64,000 nucleotides of DNA from Cupriavidus sp. D39 (GTDB lineage Bacteria > Pseudomonadota > Gammaproteobacteria > Burkholderiales > Burkholderiaceae), in assembly GCF_026627925.1 (NCBI RefSeq), contig NZ_JAPNLE010000001.1, forward strand, positions 248,001-312,000, in the 5' to 3' direction. Both the position numbers and the translations under genes were made by a program. Position 1 is the first letter of the stretch. Every line of letters begins with the position of its first letter. Under the pieces are notes generated by a model. The model did not search any database. It worked only from the letters and a program-made list of their open reading frames with translations, and had not been told where the DNA came from. Below are positions 19,842-30,736 of the stretch, piece by piece.

Positions 19842-20720
19842 ATGCGTAACCGTCTCTCGTCGCTGGCCATCGCCGGCAGCATTGCTCTTGTTCTCTCGTC
19901 ACCGTTGGGCTTCGCAGCCGACAAGGTGGCTCGCAAAGGCCCTGGTGGCGTGCCGCCGATCGGCGTTGGCGACATCGGCGATGCGATGAATCCGTTCAAT
20001 CCATTGAACGGCGGTGCCGATCCGGTCGCCCTGCCGGCGGACTCGCGTCTCGTGGTCTTCACCTACAGCCAGGACCAGATCTTCCGCGTACTGTCGGCGC
20101 CGCTCAAGACGACGACAATCGAGTTTCCCTCGGGGGAGACGATCGCCTCTGAGCCGGCCTGGGGTGAGAACGTCCGGTGGAGCTACGACACCGATGGCAT
20201 TAACCATATCTATCTGCGGCCGCACGCGCCGGGCCTGGTCAATACGCTCTCGGTGAACACGAACAAGCGTAGCTACGAGTTCACTCTGGTGTCGTCGCCA
20301 CTGGGCGGCATGTTCTATCAGAAGGTCAGATTCAACGTGCCCGAGCCAATGATGCCGAAGGTGAAGGCGCGGGGCGGAGATGCGGCAGCGATCGGCGGCG
20401 CCGAGCCGGATCAGGCTGCGCAGCCTGCGGTGGGTGTATCGCCCGACAAACTGAATTTCGAGTACTCGGTGGGCGGCAGCGCCGACTTTCGTCCGGACCA
20501 GGTCTTCGACGACGGCAAGGCGATATGGATGCGCATACCTAAGGGCGCTGACTGGCCCGTCGCGCTAGTGAAGGACGGAAGCGACTTTGTTGTGGCGAAC
20601 TTTATCCGCCGTGGTGAGTTCCTGGTGCTGCAGCGTCTCGCCGAGAACGTGGTACTGCGCTCCGGCAATGCTGAGGTCACCGTGCAACGCGGCCGCCGTC
20701 GGCTGCTCGGTCTGTTCTGA
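19842..20720 (+). CDS. virB9: VirB9/TrbG-family channel protein
   Basis: A periplasmic/outer-membrane-associated part of the core complex. A signal peptide (MRNRLSSLAIAGSIALVLSS, cleavage near GFAA) is followed by the N-terminal CagX-type domain (DSRLVVFTYSQDQIFRVL) and a C-terminal beta domain (DKLNFEYSVGGSADFRPDQ, ending RRRLLGLF). Length is 292 residues; an in-frame ATG at 19830 would add four residues before the signal peptide. Lies 11 bp before virB10. Frame intact. Confidence 0.9.
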   Translation: MRNRLSSLAIAGSIALVLSSPLGFAADKVARKGPGGVPPIGVGDIGDAMNPFNPLNGGADPVALPADSRLVVFTYSQDQIFRVLSAPLKTTTIEFPSGETIASEPAWGENVRWSYDTDGINHIYLRPHAPGLVNTLSVNTNKRSYEFTLVSSPLGGMFYQKVRFNVPEPMMPKVKARGGDAAAIGGAEPDQAAQPAVGVSPDKLNFEYSVGGSADFRPDQVFDDGKAIWMRIPKGADWPVALVKDGSDFVVANFIRRGEFLVLQRLAENVVLRSGNAEVTVQRGRRRLLGLF

Positions 20721-20731
20721 AGGGGGCAAAG

Positions 20732-21967
20732 GTGAAGAAGACGCAGGTCGAGGACGTGACTGACGCGCAAGCTCGCGCCACCAAGGGGAAGCTTCCTCGC
20801 AATATCGTCTATTCCCTCGCAACTGTTGCCGCGGTTGATCGTTGGCGCGCTGGGGTACTACTATCAGAGCCGCAGCCATGCGGAAATGAAAGAGAAGGCG
20901 GAAGAGCAGAAAGCCGCTCGGTTGCGAGACCGCACCTCTGCGTCCAAGAACAAGGCAACAGCCTTGACCAGGAAATCCGCAAACAGCAGGAAGAGGCTCG
21001 CGCCGAGGCTGCGCGCCAGAAGGCGCTTGCCGGCAAACAGACACGAATCGGCAGGCAAGGCGCCTGTGCTGACGGCACAGGACTTTCGGTGGCAGTGCCC
21101 AGAGTCAGGGCGGAGAGGATCTTGTCCAGGAAGAACAAGGAAGACACGCTCTTCACCGCGCCGATCTTCAAAAGCGCTGGCCAGCTGAAGACTGCGCGCG
21201 CATCGAGGCAGCATGAATCCATCGGGCTTGCCTGATCCCGCGCAGATGCGCGCAATGCAACAGGCAGCTGCGGCGGGCGCTGGCGGCCTTGGCGTGCCGG
21301 CGGGTCAGGAAGCGCCGCGTCGGTGTCTAGCGATCGTCAGTTCCTGAACGAGACGTCGGCGACCCGAACCCTGCGCACCAGCTTCTCAGGCGTGCTGCCG
21401 AAGTGCACGCTGAGCCGTGGGTTCGTGATCCCGGCTACCTTCGTTGGCGGGAATAACTCGGACAAGCCAGGTGAGTTCCGCGCGACAGTGGATCAGGACG
21501 TGTACGACACGGTGGACGGGACTTGCAAGGTGATCCCGGCTGGCACGACAATGGTCGGTGCGTATAGCCCCGACATTTCCATCGGGCAGGAACGCTTGCT
21601 TGCGGCATTCATCCGGATGCAGATGCCCAGCGGAAAAGTGGTGCCGCTCCTGGGCATGCAGGGGGCCGATACCAACGGCTACGCGGGCATCAGCGGCGAC
21701 GTCGACAACCACTTCTTCAAGATCTTCTCGGGTGCCGTGATCATCGGCTTCCTGGAGCAGCGATTCAACAACACGGCGACAGCGACCACGGCAACGCCGG
21801 GCGGGCTGACCACCTACGGCAACACCGCGGGCCAGGTCGCGGCGCAGACGGCACAGACCATTCTCAACCGCAATCAGAACATCCGGCCGACCATCACCAC
21901 CAAGCCGGGCCAGAAGATGCTGGTGCAGGTCAAGCACGACATGGTTTTGGAGGCCTACCGTGATTGA
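20732..21967 (+). CDS. virB10: VirB10/TrbI-family channel protein (frameshifted)
   Basis: The scaffold that spans both membranes in the type IV secretion core complex. It starts with GTG after AGGGGG, has a membrane helix around residue 30-45 (joined frames read RLIVGALGYYYQSRSH next to it), a charged coiled-coil linker rich in K, E, A and R, and a clear C-terminal TrbI/VirB10 beta-barrel domain (FVIPATFVGGNNSDKPGEF, VYDTVDGTCKVIPAGTTMVG, GFLEQRFNN). Shifts occur near 20833, 21060, 21150 and 21320. The C-terminal domain is intact over 200 residues. Confidence 0.82.
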
Positions 21968-22780
21968 ACGCGCATGCGTCCTCGCGGCGGCGCTTGCGAT
22001 GGCGCCTGCCATCGCCGCACGCGGCGACAATCGAGGCGGTTCTCAGCCCGACCGCAGTGATCGTGCGTGCTGATGGTGCTGCGCGGCTGCTTAGTCTCGG
22101 TGGTAAGCCCGTTCTGTACTGCGGGCTGGAGCGTTTCCAAGGCTGGTCGGCCCAGCTGATCGGTGCGCAGATCGAGGCGGGCGGCGCGCAGGGCCCGGAG
22201 ATTGTCTGGGCAGGGCAGACGACGCCTCTTGCAAGCGTGTTTGCCGGTGAGGGTTGGCTGCGATCGACAGAGCTGACCGATGCCGCGCAAGAGGCGATGG
22301 TCGAGCGTCGTGGCGGCTGGGCTTGCGCACCGAAGGCTGCGCCCTTTGCGGCCATGAGCCGTCGCGTGGACCCGCTGATTCTGGCGGGCATCGCCATGAA
22401 CGAGTCTGCCTATCGCGGCCGGCCCTGGCCCTGGACGCTCAACGTTGCCGGGCGCGGCATGTTCTTCGCCACGCGCGAGGATGCGCACGCTGACGGTCAA
22501 CCGGTTGCTCGCCGCCCGGCGATGCGACTTCGACGTAGGGATTATGCAAATCAACTGGTGCTATCACGGCCAACGCTTCGCGTCGCCCTGGGAGGCGCTG
22601 GCGCCAGCGACCAACATCCGCGTGGCGGAGACGATCCTGATGGAGAACCTGCAACGGAGCGGCTCCGCGATGAAGGCCGTCGCCTGGTACCACAGCGCCG
22701 ATCCGAGCCGCGGTGGCGCCTACTTTGCTCGCTTCATGACTCACTTCAAGCAACTCGATCCGGCGACCCTTACCCAATGA
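21960..22780 (+). CDS. Lytic transglycosylase with an N-terminal nuclease-like domain (frameshifted)
   Basis: A secreted muramidase that would open peptidoglycan for the transfer machine (VirB1 role). GTG start after TGGAGG, overlapping virB10. A signal peptide (ERACVLAAALAMAPAIAA) is followed by ~100 residues that look like a staphylococcal-nuclease-type beta barrel (ATIEAVLSPTAVIVRADG, FAGEGWLRSTELTDAAQEA, VERRGGWACAP) without the catalytic residues of thermonuclease. Then the transglycosylase domain: catalytic Glu in IAMNESAY, WTLNVAGRGMFFATRED, CDFDVGIMQINWCYHG. Shifts near 22015 and 22490. The pairing of domains is unusual. Confidence 0.75.
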
Positions 22781-24009
22781 CCAAGTCCCTTATTTTCGCC
22801 GCCGCGCTGCTGCTTTGCGGAACCGTTGCCGCAGCGCCCACCGATCCGTTCGATTTCGATTATCAGGTAGTGGCGGCTTCGGCCGCCCGGCCGGCCATGA
22901 TCTTCAACGACGGCAGCAGCACCTACATCCAACCGCGCCCTGGGCAACAGGTCGTCGCGGAAGGGGGCCAGTCTTCCGGTCCGTATGTGGTACTCGATGG
23001 GGTGCCCGAGGTGGTGCGCTACACGGTGAACGGGAGCGCGGTGACGGCGCGTTGGACGCGGGCCCACGGATTCACCGGCGAACCGGCGAATCCGACTGGC
23101 GACCTGCCGCGCGCCTTCACCGGATTCAGTGGCCGGCTGGCGATGATCGGCGGCCACAACGGCCTCGCGCTTGGTGCGCCAGAGCGATGCCACCCTGGCG
23201 CTGGCGCCGATGATCAAGACCATTGCGCCGACCGGCTGGACCGGGACCGCGCAGAAGGACATCGCGCTCAGCGAGGAACTTCGCTTTGCGACCCGTGCCG
23301 GCGAGAACTGGATGCAGGCGCTCGAGCGCCTGTTGGCACAGCGCGGCCTGTATGCGGAAGTGGATTTCGACCGCAAGAACATCGCGCTGCGGGCCACGCC
23401 GCCCAAGTCTCTGGAGATCGCCGGTTCCGGTGCAATAGCGGCGGCAGCGCCAGCGGCTAGCGGCCGGCACCGGCGCCCGAGCTCGCCCTAGCGGCCTCCG
23501 ACGCCAGCGAGGCCGATGGCTCTGCGCTTAACGCCGCCTTTAACGCGGAGGCCATTCGCGACAACAGGGCCGGTCGCATTGAGATGCGCTTCCCGGCGAA
23601 GCCGACGAACCTGCTGGTGCAGGGTGAGGGCGGGCGCGAGATCGATACCGATTGGAATGAAGCCGAGAAGGTGTTGTCCTTCCGCACCGCCGACCGGTTC
23701 ACTGTGCGTGGTGGGGGCAAGGCTGTTGAGGTCGCAAGGGTGCCCGGCATTGCCTATCAATTCCCCCGCGATAACGCGGTTGGCTTGGAACGCGTCTTCG
23801 AGAAGGACGGGGCCACCTACCTGAGTTTCCGCCAATCGTTGATCGCGGTGTCGGTGCGGGATGAGGCCAACCAGTCGAATGGTGAGCACAAGGACCGGTA
23901 CTACAAATACAACGGCATCAGCGCTCGTCTGATGGTGACGGCTGACGGCAAGACGGTCAACGTGACCCGCCAGCCAGAAGTCCGTTTCTATGAGCGGGCG
24001 GCGTCATGA
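22777..24009 (+). CDS. Secreted TcpQ/VirB9-like pilus-assembly protein (frameshifted)
   Basis: A ~410-residue periplasmic protein with signal peptide (MTKSLIFAAALLLCGTVAAA). An N-terminal region (FNDGSSTYIQPRPGQQVV) and a C-terminal beta region (IAYQFPRDNAVGLERVFEKD) resemble CagX/VirB9 domains; between them WTGTAQKDIALSEELRFAT plus AGENWMQALERLLAQRGLYA resembles the TcpQ domain of PilL. Shifts near 23175 and 23460. Its ATG overlaps the transglycosylase stop (ATGA), as does its own stop with the next gene. It probably links the conjugation and thin-pilus gene sets; exact role unknown. Confidence 0.5.
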
Positions 24010-24464
24010 CGCGTCTGCTCAAGCGGGTGTCGCCGCTGGTGGCTCTGGTGCTCTCCCTCTGTGGACCGAGCTTCGGCTGGGCGGACTGCCTGGACGATGC
24101 CGCTGCGTTCCACCATGTGAGTCCGGTGTTACTGCGCGGCATCGCGCAGCACGAGTCTGGGATGCGGGCCGATGCCATCAATCGCAACACCAACGGCAGC
24201 GAGGATATCGGTCTGATGCAAATCAACACGGTGCATCTGCCAAGGCTCGCCCGATTCGGCATCACCCGCCAGTCGCTGTTCGAGCCTTGCACGAATGCCT
24301 ATATCGGCGCGTGGATTCTGCGAGAGAACCTGGATCGATACGGGCCAACTTGGGATGCGGTGGGAGCCTACAACGCGGCCTCACCGGATAAGCGTCTCAA
24401 GTACATCAACCGTATCTACAGCACGCTCCAGCGCGCAGCACCGGCCAACCAAGCCACTAGATAA
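24006..24464 (+). CDS. Lytic transglycosylase (PilT/VirB1-like SLT domain)
   Basis: A 152-residue secreted SLT-type muramidase. Signal peptide (LVALVLSLCGPSFGWA), then the catalytic Glu in GIAQHESGMRADA, the motif GLMQINTVHLPRL and the C-terminal AYNAASPDKRLKYINRIY block. Such enzymes (PilT of R64, VirB1) let pili cross the cell wall. It overlaps the upstream gene by 4 bp and stands ahead of the PilL-like gene. This is the second transglycosylase within 2 kb, suggesting one per machine. Confidence 0.88.
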   Translation: MTRLLKRVSPLVALVLSLCGPSFGWADCLDDAAAFHHVSPVLLRGIAQHESGMRADAINRNTNGSEDIGLMQINTVHLPRLARFGITRQSLFEPCTNAYIGAWILRENLDRYGPTWDAVGAYNAASPDKRLKYINRIYSTLQRAAPANQATR

Positions 24465-24480
24465 CCGAAGGTAACAAGTC

Positions 24481-25086
24481 ATGCTTCCTATTGATCAGAT
24501 GCGCCGGTTGAGCCGGACTGTTCTTGCCGTGAGCGCGTTGTACGTGTGTCTCGGTGCCCATGCGGCCGTGCCGTCCGCGACGCCGTTCGGCATTGAACCG
24601 ACAGGCAACTTCGAGCCCGCGGCGCCGCTCAAGGGCGATGGCTGGCAGCGTCTCGCTGCAAACACGAAGGCGAAGTCCTCCAAGGCGGCGGGGCCGGCGG
24701 TGCCCGCCGCTAGCGATATCGCCCCCGCGTCGGGTCCGCCTGTTTTGGCCACGTCGCAAGTCGGTGCGGCGTCGGCAGGGGCTGCAACTGTCGTGGCGAG
24801 CAACGCTGCGGCGCCTGCCGCCTGGACCGTGTCGGCGACGGACGGGAACTACCGGCAGCTGATCGAGGCGTGGGCTACCCGTGCAGGGTGGACGGCCGCA
24901 CCGTGGGAACTCGATAAGGATCTTCCGATTGTGGGGAACGACTCGTTCCAAGGTGACTTTAAGGCAGCGGTGCGTCACGTCTTGGAGGCGACCGAACTCA
25001 CCGACTACAAAGTGAAGCCGTGCTTCCACTCCAACAACATGGTGCGCGTAGTGAAGCTGACCACCAAGTGCGACCTGACTCAGTAA
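24481..25086 (+). CDS. TcpQ-domain pilus protein (PilL-like)
   Basis: A 201-residue periplasmic protein. Signal peptide up to about residue 29 (ALYVCLGAHAAV), an alanine/proline-rich linker, then a TcpQ-type domain from about residue 120 (NYRQLIEAWATRAGWTAAPW, FKAAVRHVLEA). TcpQ domains assist the outer-membrane secretin of type IVb pili; in R64 this is the C-terminal part of PilL. AAGGT is well placed eight bases before the ATG. It precedes the secretin gene by 7 bp. Confidence 0.75.
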   Translation: MLPIDQMRRLSRTVLAVSALYVCLGAHAAVPSATPFGIEPTGNFEPAAPLKGDGWQRLAANTKAKSSKAAGPAVPAASDIAPASGPPVLATSQVGAASAGAATVVASNAAAPAAWTVSATDGNYRQLIEAWATRAGWTAAPWELDKDLPIVGNDSFQGDFKAAVRHVLEATELTDYKVKPCFHSNNMVRVVKLTTKCDLTQ

Positions 25087-25093
25087 GGCCAGA

Positions 25094-26892
25094 ATGCAAA
25101 TGAACCGAATCTTTCGACCCACCGCCGTCGCCTTGCTCGTATGTTCGACACTGGCCGGTTGCGTCTCGCCGCGCCTGCTCGAGGATACCAGGCAGGCTGC
25201 CGAGGACACCCGGGCCCAAGGCGATGCAATGACTAGTCGCGCTCTATGCCCGGATGCGCCGCGACCGCGCCGCCGTTGAGGCTGAACAGGAAGTGTCCAA
25301 GCCTTTCCTCGTGGGCAGGGCGGTTCCCACAGCGCGAAACGTCACCCTCCCGCTCGCGTTGCGCAACAACGTCGACACATGGGTGATCTTTCCCGAGCGC
25401 GTCACGCCGCTGGCGGTAGCCGGGCAGCGCATCACGATGGCGACCGGGATCCCGGTGAAGGTCGAATCGGATGTCTATCTCCCGGCAAGCATGTTGCTGC
25501 CGCGCAGCATGATGTCGCAGGCCGGGCAGCTTGTCGCGCAATCAGCAGGCCGGGGGCGCGATGCCGCAGGCGATGCCCGTGCTGGGCCAGGCACCTGCCC
25601 TTGGTGCTCCGCTTCCGACCGGCCTGTTGGGCGGCACTCCCAGCATGGCTCAAGTGACACCGCTGGTGGAAAGCGCGTTGAACGTTGAATTCAAGAACAG
25701 CGAGAAAATGCCGCTCGCCAACATGCTCGATCTGATTGCGACGCGCCTGGGCATCAATTGGGAATACAGCGCCTCCAAGGGCGTGATCCGCTTCTACCGC
25801 CTTACTACCAAGACCTGGCAGTTGCCGATGAAGTCGGGCACCAGTTCATTTACCACGGAGTTCAAGGAAAGCGCCCGCGGCGCGAGCGGTAGTTCTGGGG
25901 GTAGCGCCGGGCAGACAGCGAAGATTGACGGTGCGGTGAAGTCGGAGAGCAAGGACATTGATGACCTGGACGGTATCAAGAAGAGCATCGTGCCAGCCAT
26001 GTCGATGGTGGGCAGCGCCGAGATCAACCCAGCCACCGGCATTCTGACGCTGCGTGATACGAAAGAAGCCGTCGACGCGGCCGACGAAATCGTGCGTCGC
26101 CAGATCGCTATCTATTCGCGGATGGTCTACCTGAAGTTCCAGACGGTCGATTTCACGATCACCGACAACGGCGAGGCTGGGATGGACTGGAATGCCGTGC
26201 TCACCAAGGCGCTGGACCGTGTGCCGGGCTTCACCTTCAGTGCGCTTTCGCCAGCGTCGCTGGTTTCGTCCAGTGCCGGCAGCTTTGGCCTTGGGATCAC
26301 CTCGGGCGGATGGAATGGCACGCAGGCGATCGTGACTGCGCTGAAGCAGTACGGCACTGTTACGACGTCCGTTGCTGTTCCGCTGGCGATGCGTAACCGC
26401 CACGCAGCGCAGTACAACAACCGTCGCGAGTTTGCCTATGTGTCGGCCACCACGCCGGCGGCATCGACAGTTGGCGGGACCGGCGGTACACCGGGCATCA
26501 CCACGTCCACGGGTACCGTCGGCTTCAAGCTCACGGTGTTTCCGGATGCGACTTCACGCGACGACGTCAACCTGACGTTGGCATTCGACCAGTCGGCCCT
26601 CGACGGCCCGATCCAGACGTTCACCTCGGGCAGCGGCGTGAATCAGCAGTCCGTGCAAGTGCCAAAGACGATTGCCAAGGGCATTCCGGCGCAGGACTTG
26701 ATTGTGCGCAACGGGCAGACGGTGATCGTGACCGCGTTCGATCAGACGGATACGCAGATGACGCACCGCACACTCGCGGACTTGCTCCCGACGATCGCCG
26801 GCGGCTCGCTCACCGCGACGAAGTCCCGCACCCTGACGTTGGTCTTGGCCACCGTGATGATTGAAGATCAGGGCGAGGCCCCAGCGCAATGA
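25094..26892 (+). CDS. pilN: PilN-type secretin lipoprotein of a type IVb pilus (frameshifted)
   Basis: The outer-membrane ring through which the thin pilus passes. An N-terminal lipobox (LVCSTLAGC) is followed, after a shift near 25235 and another near 25545, by the N-domain (PLANMLDLIATRLGINWEY) and the C-terminal secretin core (KFQTVDFTITDNGEAGMDW, AVPLAMRNRHAAQYNNRREF, VGFKLTVFPDATSRDDVNL). Length ~598 residues agrees with R64 PilN and BfpB relatives. It overlaps pilO by 4 bp (ATGA). Confidence 0.85.
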
Positions 26893-28232
26893 TTCTCGAC
26901 ATCCACGGCAAAAAGCTGGTTTTCGGCATGCAGTGGCGCACGCTGACCGGCAGCGGTGCGCCCGCGACGCTGGCGGCCAATATTGCGCGGGAGGTTAAGG
27001 CCACGCGTATCTGGCACGAGGATCAGTCGCTTCACATGGGCTATCTGGACGCCGCTGACGGCCAGGCCAAGATCAAGGACAAGCTGTACTCAGGGGCTGC
27101 CACGCTGGCCCGCATCCCTGACGTCGTGCCCAATGCGTTCTTTGTGTTCCGCCTGGACGCGCCTGGCCAGCCACCGATCTATCTGGTCTGCGGCATCGTC
27201 AAAGGCCGCCCGCGCGTGGGCTTCGATCAGGTGGTGCACGACGAGAAGACGCTCGCCCAGCTTGCGGCCGAGTTCCCGACGAAGTGCGATGGTGACTTCA
27301 AGCTGGTGGGCAACGCGCCGGAACTGATGGCCCTGCTGCCGAACGATCGCCGGATTACCCACATTCCGTTCGCGCTGGAAGCCCTGGCCTCGCAAGCCGG
27401 CCCGGGGGCGCTGCTGAAGAAGCCGGGCGCCACCTCGCAGCGTAAGCGGCTGCTGCTGCTCGCGGTGCTCGCGCTGGTGGGCGCCGCCGGGTGGAAATAT
27501 GGCAAGGGCGGAGTATGACGCTTACCAGCGCCGGTTGCATCCGCCGCCGCCCCAGAAGTCGCCCGCGGAGCGCTATGCCGAGGACCTGGCCCAACGGGCG
27601 GCGATGCCGGTCGCCCCGGCCGGCGCCGCGATGGCCGCATGGTATCGCTGGTTTGCCGATTCGGCGCCGTTGCAGATCGGGGGCTGGACGCTTACGACCA
27701 TCGTTTGCCATGACGTGACCACGCCGGAGACACCGTGCGTGCTGACTTATGAGATTCAGCAGGGCGCCAAGGGCCTGACGAATCGGACGTTCCTGGACGC
27801 GCTGCCGGATCACTTTGGTGCACCGACTTTCCTGGCTGGCGACACCAAGGCCTCGGTGCCGGCGCAATTCCCCTGGGCGCCAGGACACCCCTTGCGACGG
27901 TGCTGGAGACGCTCCCCACGGCCATGGACCTGAGGGTTCACTTCGGGTCCCAGCTGCAGGCGCTATGGCCGGTCTCGGCCAAGGCGGAACTCAAGGAGGT
28001 GGCCATTTTTGGCACGGTGCCCGCGGAAGGGGCCACTTCCCTGGCGCATCCGGTTGTATCCGGTGCCTGGGAAATCACCGGTCCGCTACGCAACCTGAGT
28101 GAGTTCAAGGGGTTCGGCCCGCAGGTCGTGGTGAAGACCATTGAGCTGGCCGTGAACCTGAACGCGGTTCCTGACATTAAGCAATCGAAATTCATGTTGA
28201 CGGTCAAGGGCGATGCCTTTGCGCGCAACTGA
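26889..28232 (+). CDS. pilO: PilO-type pilus accessory protein (frameshifted)
   Basis: A ~447-residue bitopic protein of type IVb pilus systems. The cytoplasmic N-terminal domain (ILDIHGKKLVFGMQWRTLTG) is followed by a membrane helix (KRLLLLAVLALVGAAGWKY, about residue 185-203) and a periplasmic domain (SAPLQIGGWTLTTIVCHDV, AELKEVAIFGTVPAEGATS). Shifts lie near 27510 and 27885. The size and position between pilN and pilP match R64 PilO, which links the inner-membrane platform with the secretin. Confidence 0.75.
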
Positions 28233-28246
28233 GAAGGAAGACTGAA

Positions 28247-28882
28247 ATGCGTGCTTATCCGATGACATACCGCCGCGCGAGCGCGGCGCTGGTCGCTCTC
28301 CTTGCCTGCGGCGCGGCCGTTGCCGATGATGACCGGTCGCTCACCCAGAAGCTGATCGAGGCCGACGGCAAGGTTGCGCTGCAGAAACTCGAGCAGGACC
28401 TTGCCAAGACGGCGCCGCCCCCGGCCCTGTCTGCGGCCCCTGCTGGCGCCGCGACCGGCAAGGTACACGAGCGCTCCCCGCAGACGATCGCCCTTTATGG
28501 CGTCGATGGGCGCGCTGCCGGCGGCGCCGTGACCCTGCGCAGCTACGTGCGTTGGGGCGATCAGGTCTACCCTGCGCGGGTTGGCGCGAATTGGCGGGGC
28601 TTTACCGTTGCCGACATCACCGAGGCCGGCACGACGTTCGCGCGAGGCAAAACCAAGGTGTTTGCCCCGTTGGTGCAGGACGACGCGGCTGTACTGCTGG
28701 ATTCCCGGCGGGACGGGGGTGCCGAGGCGGGGCAAGCCAGGCAAACCGCGCCGCTGCCGGCACCCGTTCCCGCCATGATGCCGGGGTTCCCGCCGCCCCA
28801 GACGCCTCTGCCGGCGCCGCAACTGCAGCCGACGATCTCGACGCCGCCGATGGCAGCGCCTGCGTCCGTGGCCCAACGGTGA
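28247..28882 (+). CDS. pilP: PilP-type pilus assembly protein
   Basis: A 211-residue periplasmic protein with signal peptide (SAALVALLACGAAVADD) and a small beta domain (around VHERSPQTIALYGVDGRA and YVRWGDQVYPARVGANWRG), ending in a proline/alanine-rich tail. It matches type IV pilus biogenesis PilP of R64-like systems, which interacts with PilO and the secretin. AGAAGGAAG precedes the start. The frame is intact and the stop overlaps the ribosome site of pilQ. Confidence 0.75.
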   Translation: MRAYPMTYRRASAALVALLACGAAVADDDRSLTQKLIEADGKVALQKLEQDLAKTAPPPALSAAPAGAATGKVHERSPQTIALYGVDGRAAGGAVTLRSYVRWGDQVYPARVGANWRGFTVADITEAGTTFARGKTKVFAPLVQDDAAVLLDSRRDGGAEAGQARQTAPLPAPVPAMMPGFPPPQTPLPAPQLQPTISTPPMAAPASVAQR

Positions 28883-28893
28883 GGGGCGCCGTG

Positions 28894-30726
28894 ATGGGAC
28901 TGTTCAGCAGGCGCGACCGCGCAGATGCCAACGTGGCCGGCGTAGGCGGTGTGACCGTCCTTACCGGCGCCGCGCCGGGCTTTGCCGCGCAGTCGCCTTC
29001 GAGGGAGCCGAGCTTAGGGGGCGCAGGTGCCCCCGTGGCCGCCACACCCCATGGGGCGGTGGAAGAAATTGGTACGGTGGACGACCTTCCCGTGTTTGTC
29101 AGGACGCTCTACGACGAACTCGACATGGCGCCCTCGCTGCGGCACGCCATTTGTCCAGTGCTGGTCGAGCCCGCCGCCGGGCCCGGCTCGCGTGGACAAT
29201 TCGCGCTGGTGGTGTCCCGCGACATGGCCACGTCGGACGAGGCCGAGGAGATCATGCGGCAGGCGCGCCTGCTGTATGACCAGGCATCGCCCGCCACCCA
29301 CGTCGCGGCCACGCAAGTCATGGTTGCCCTGTCCCGGGGCAGCGTTGATCCCCGAGGTGGCGTCGAGATCGATCACGCGCTCGGCCGCCGGCGCCCGGCA
29401 AGCGCCCTCTGGCACAACTTTGAGGCCGCGGCCCGCTTTGCGCTGCGCGAAAAGGCGTCCGACATCCATTGGGAGGTGGAGGACCAGGGCACGCATTCGC
29501 AGATCCGGTTCGCCATCGACGGCTATCTCGTTGCGCCCGCAGAGTTCCGGATGGAGACGGGGGTGATGCTCGATACCCTGTCCCATATCTGGCAGAAGGG
29601 CAAGGGCGGCTCGCAAGGGGTGTTCAGCCGGAGCCTGCCGCAACAGACCAGTATCCGCACCCGCATTGACGGTGAGGCTCTCGTGTTTCGCTGGGCCTCG
29701 ATGCAGAGCGCAACGGGCCATGTGACCGTGATGCGGATGCACCGGGAAGAAGCGCAATCGCTGGAGGTGGATTTCGTCAAGGACCTGGGGTACTTCGAAC
29801 AGCAGGCCCATCTGCTGGACCGAAACACGATGCACCTCGGTGGCGGCACTGTTCTCGTTGGCGTCGTTGGCTCGGGCAAGACCACCACGGCCCACGCGAT
29901 CATGCAGCGACAGCCGGGGTGGATGAACAAGATGGCCATCGAGGATCCGGTGGAGCTGCTTGCCAAGGGCACGCACCACTTCTCCGTGTCGCGCACGCTC
30001 GACGGTGCGAACCGGGATGAAGATCCCTTTATCGCGGCCAAGCGCCAGATCAAGCGGATGAACCCGCATTTTGTGATGGTGGGGGAACTCCGTGACCACG
30101 AATCGGCGGGCCTGTTTCGGGACGTGGCGGGCGCGGGGCTGCGCGCGCTGACGACAGTCCACGCGCCGAGTGCGCTGACGGCGGCGGACCGGCTGTCGGA
30201 CGGTGAACTGCGCATTCCACGCAGCGTCCTCGCCACGCCCGGTTTCATCAATCTGTACGTCTATCAGGCATTGATGCCGAAGACCTGCAGTTGTGGCCTC
30301 CGGCACACGGCGATGAAGGAGGCGATCGGCGCGAGAAAGCTGCAGCAGATTGAGCGCCTCTTCCGCTTCGATATCGAAGGCATCCGGCTGCGGAACCCGC
30401 AAGGGTGCGAGCTTTGCCAGCGTCCGAATCTGCCGGAGCTGAACGGCGCCCGCGGCAGGACCGTGGTGGCCGAGATGTTCGAGCCCGACGAGCAGGACCT
30501 GGCCTATATCCGCGACGCCAAGAACATCGAGTTGGCGGCTTACCAGCGCAGCAAGCGCCAGGTCGGCTTCGACGTGCCAGACAGCACCGGGAAAACCGTG
30601 TTCGAGGTCGCCATGTACAAGGTCTTTGCCGGCGTGGTGGACCCGCGTGAGGCGGAGCGTCTGTGCTCGCTCGACGCCTACGAAGCCAGACTTGCCCGCC
30701 AGCGTGCGCGCGGCGAAAAGCACTGA
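28894..30726 (+). CDS. pilQ: PilQ-type pilus assembly ATPase
   Basis: The cytoplasmic motor ATPase that powers assembly of the thin pilus (PilB/GspE superfamily). In order: an N-terminal domain, Walker A VGVVGSGKTTTAHAIM (about residue 330), Asp box MAIEDPVELL, Walker B PHFVMVGELRDHES, His-box-like TTVHAPSALTAADR, and a Cys-rich zinc-binding-like segment (CSCG and CELC). Intact 610-residue frame; the start ATG at 28894 is preceded by GAGGGG. An adjoining GTG at 28891 is possible. Confidence 0.88.
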   Translation: MGLFSRRDRADANVAGVGGVTVLTGAAPGFAAQSPSREPSLGGAGAPVAATPHGAVEEIGTVDDLPVFVRTLYDELDMAPSLRHAICPVLVEPAAGPGSRGQFALVVSRDMATSDEAEEIMRQARLLYDQASPATHVAATQVMVALSRGSVDPRGGVEIDHALGRRRPASALWHNFEAAARFALREKASDIHWEVEDQGTHSQIRFAIDGYLVAPAEFRMETGVMLDTLSHIWQKGKGGSQGVFSRSLPQQTSIRTRIDGEALVFRWASMQSATGHVTVMRMHREEAQSLEVDFVKDLGYFEQQAHLLDRNTMHLGGGTVLVGVVGSGKTTTAHAIMQRQPGWMNKMAIEDPVELLAKGTHHFSVSRTLDGANRDEDPFIAAKRQIKRMNPHFVMVGELRDHESAGLFRDVAGAGLRALTTVHAPSALTAADRLSDGELRIPRSVLATPGFINLYVYQALMPKTCSCGLRHTAMKEAIGARKLQQIERLFRFDIEGIRLRNPQGCELCQRPNLPELNGARGRTVVAEMFEPDEQDLAYIRDAKNIELAAYQRSKRQVGFDVPDSTGKTVFEVAMYKVFAGVVDPREAERLCSLDAYEARLARQRARGEKH

Positions 30727-30736
30727 GGGGATCGGC

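Noticed and set aside
28552..28893. Upstream extension of pilQ over pilP
   Set aside because: It is in a different frame from pilP, which has a signal peptide and family features; the ATG at 28894 has a ribosome site.
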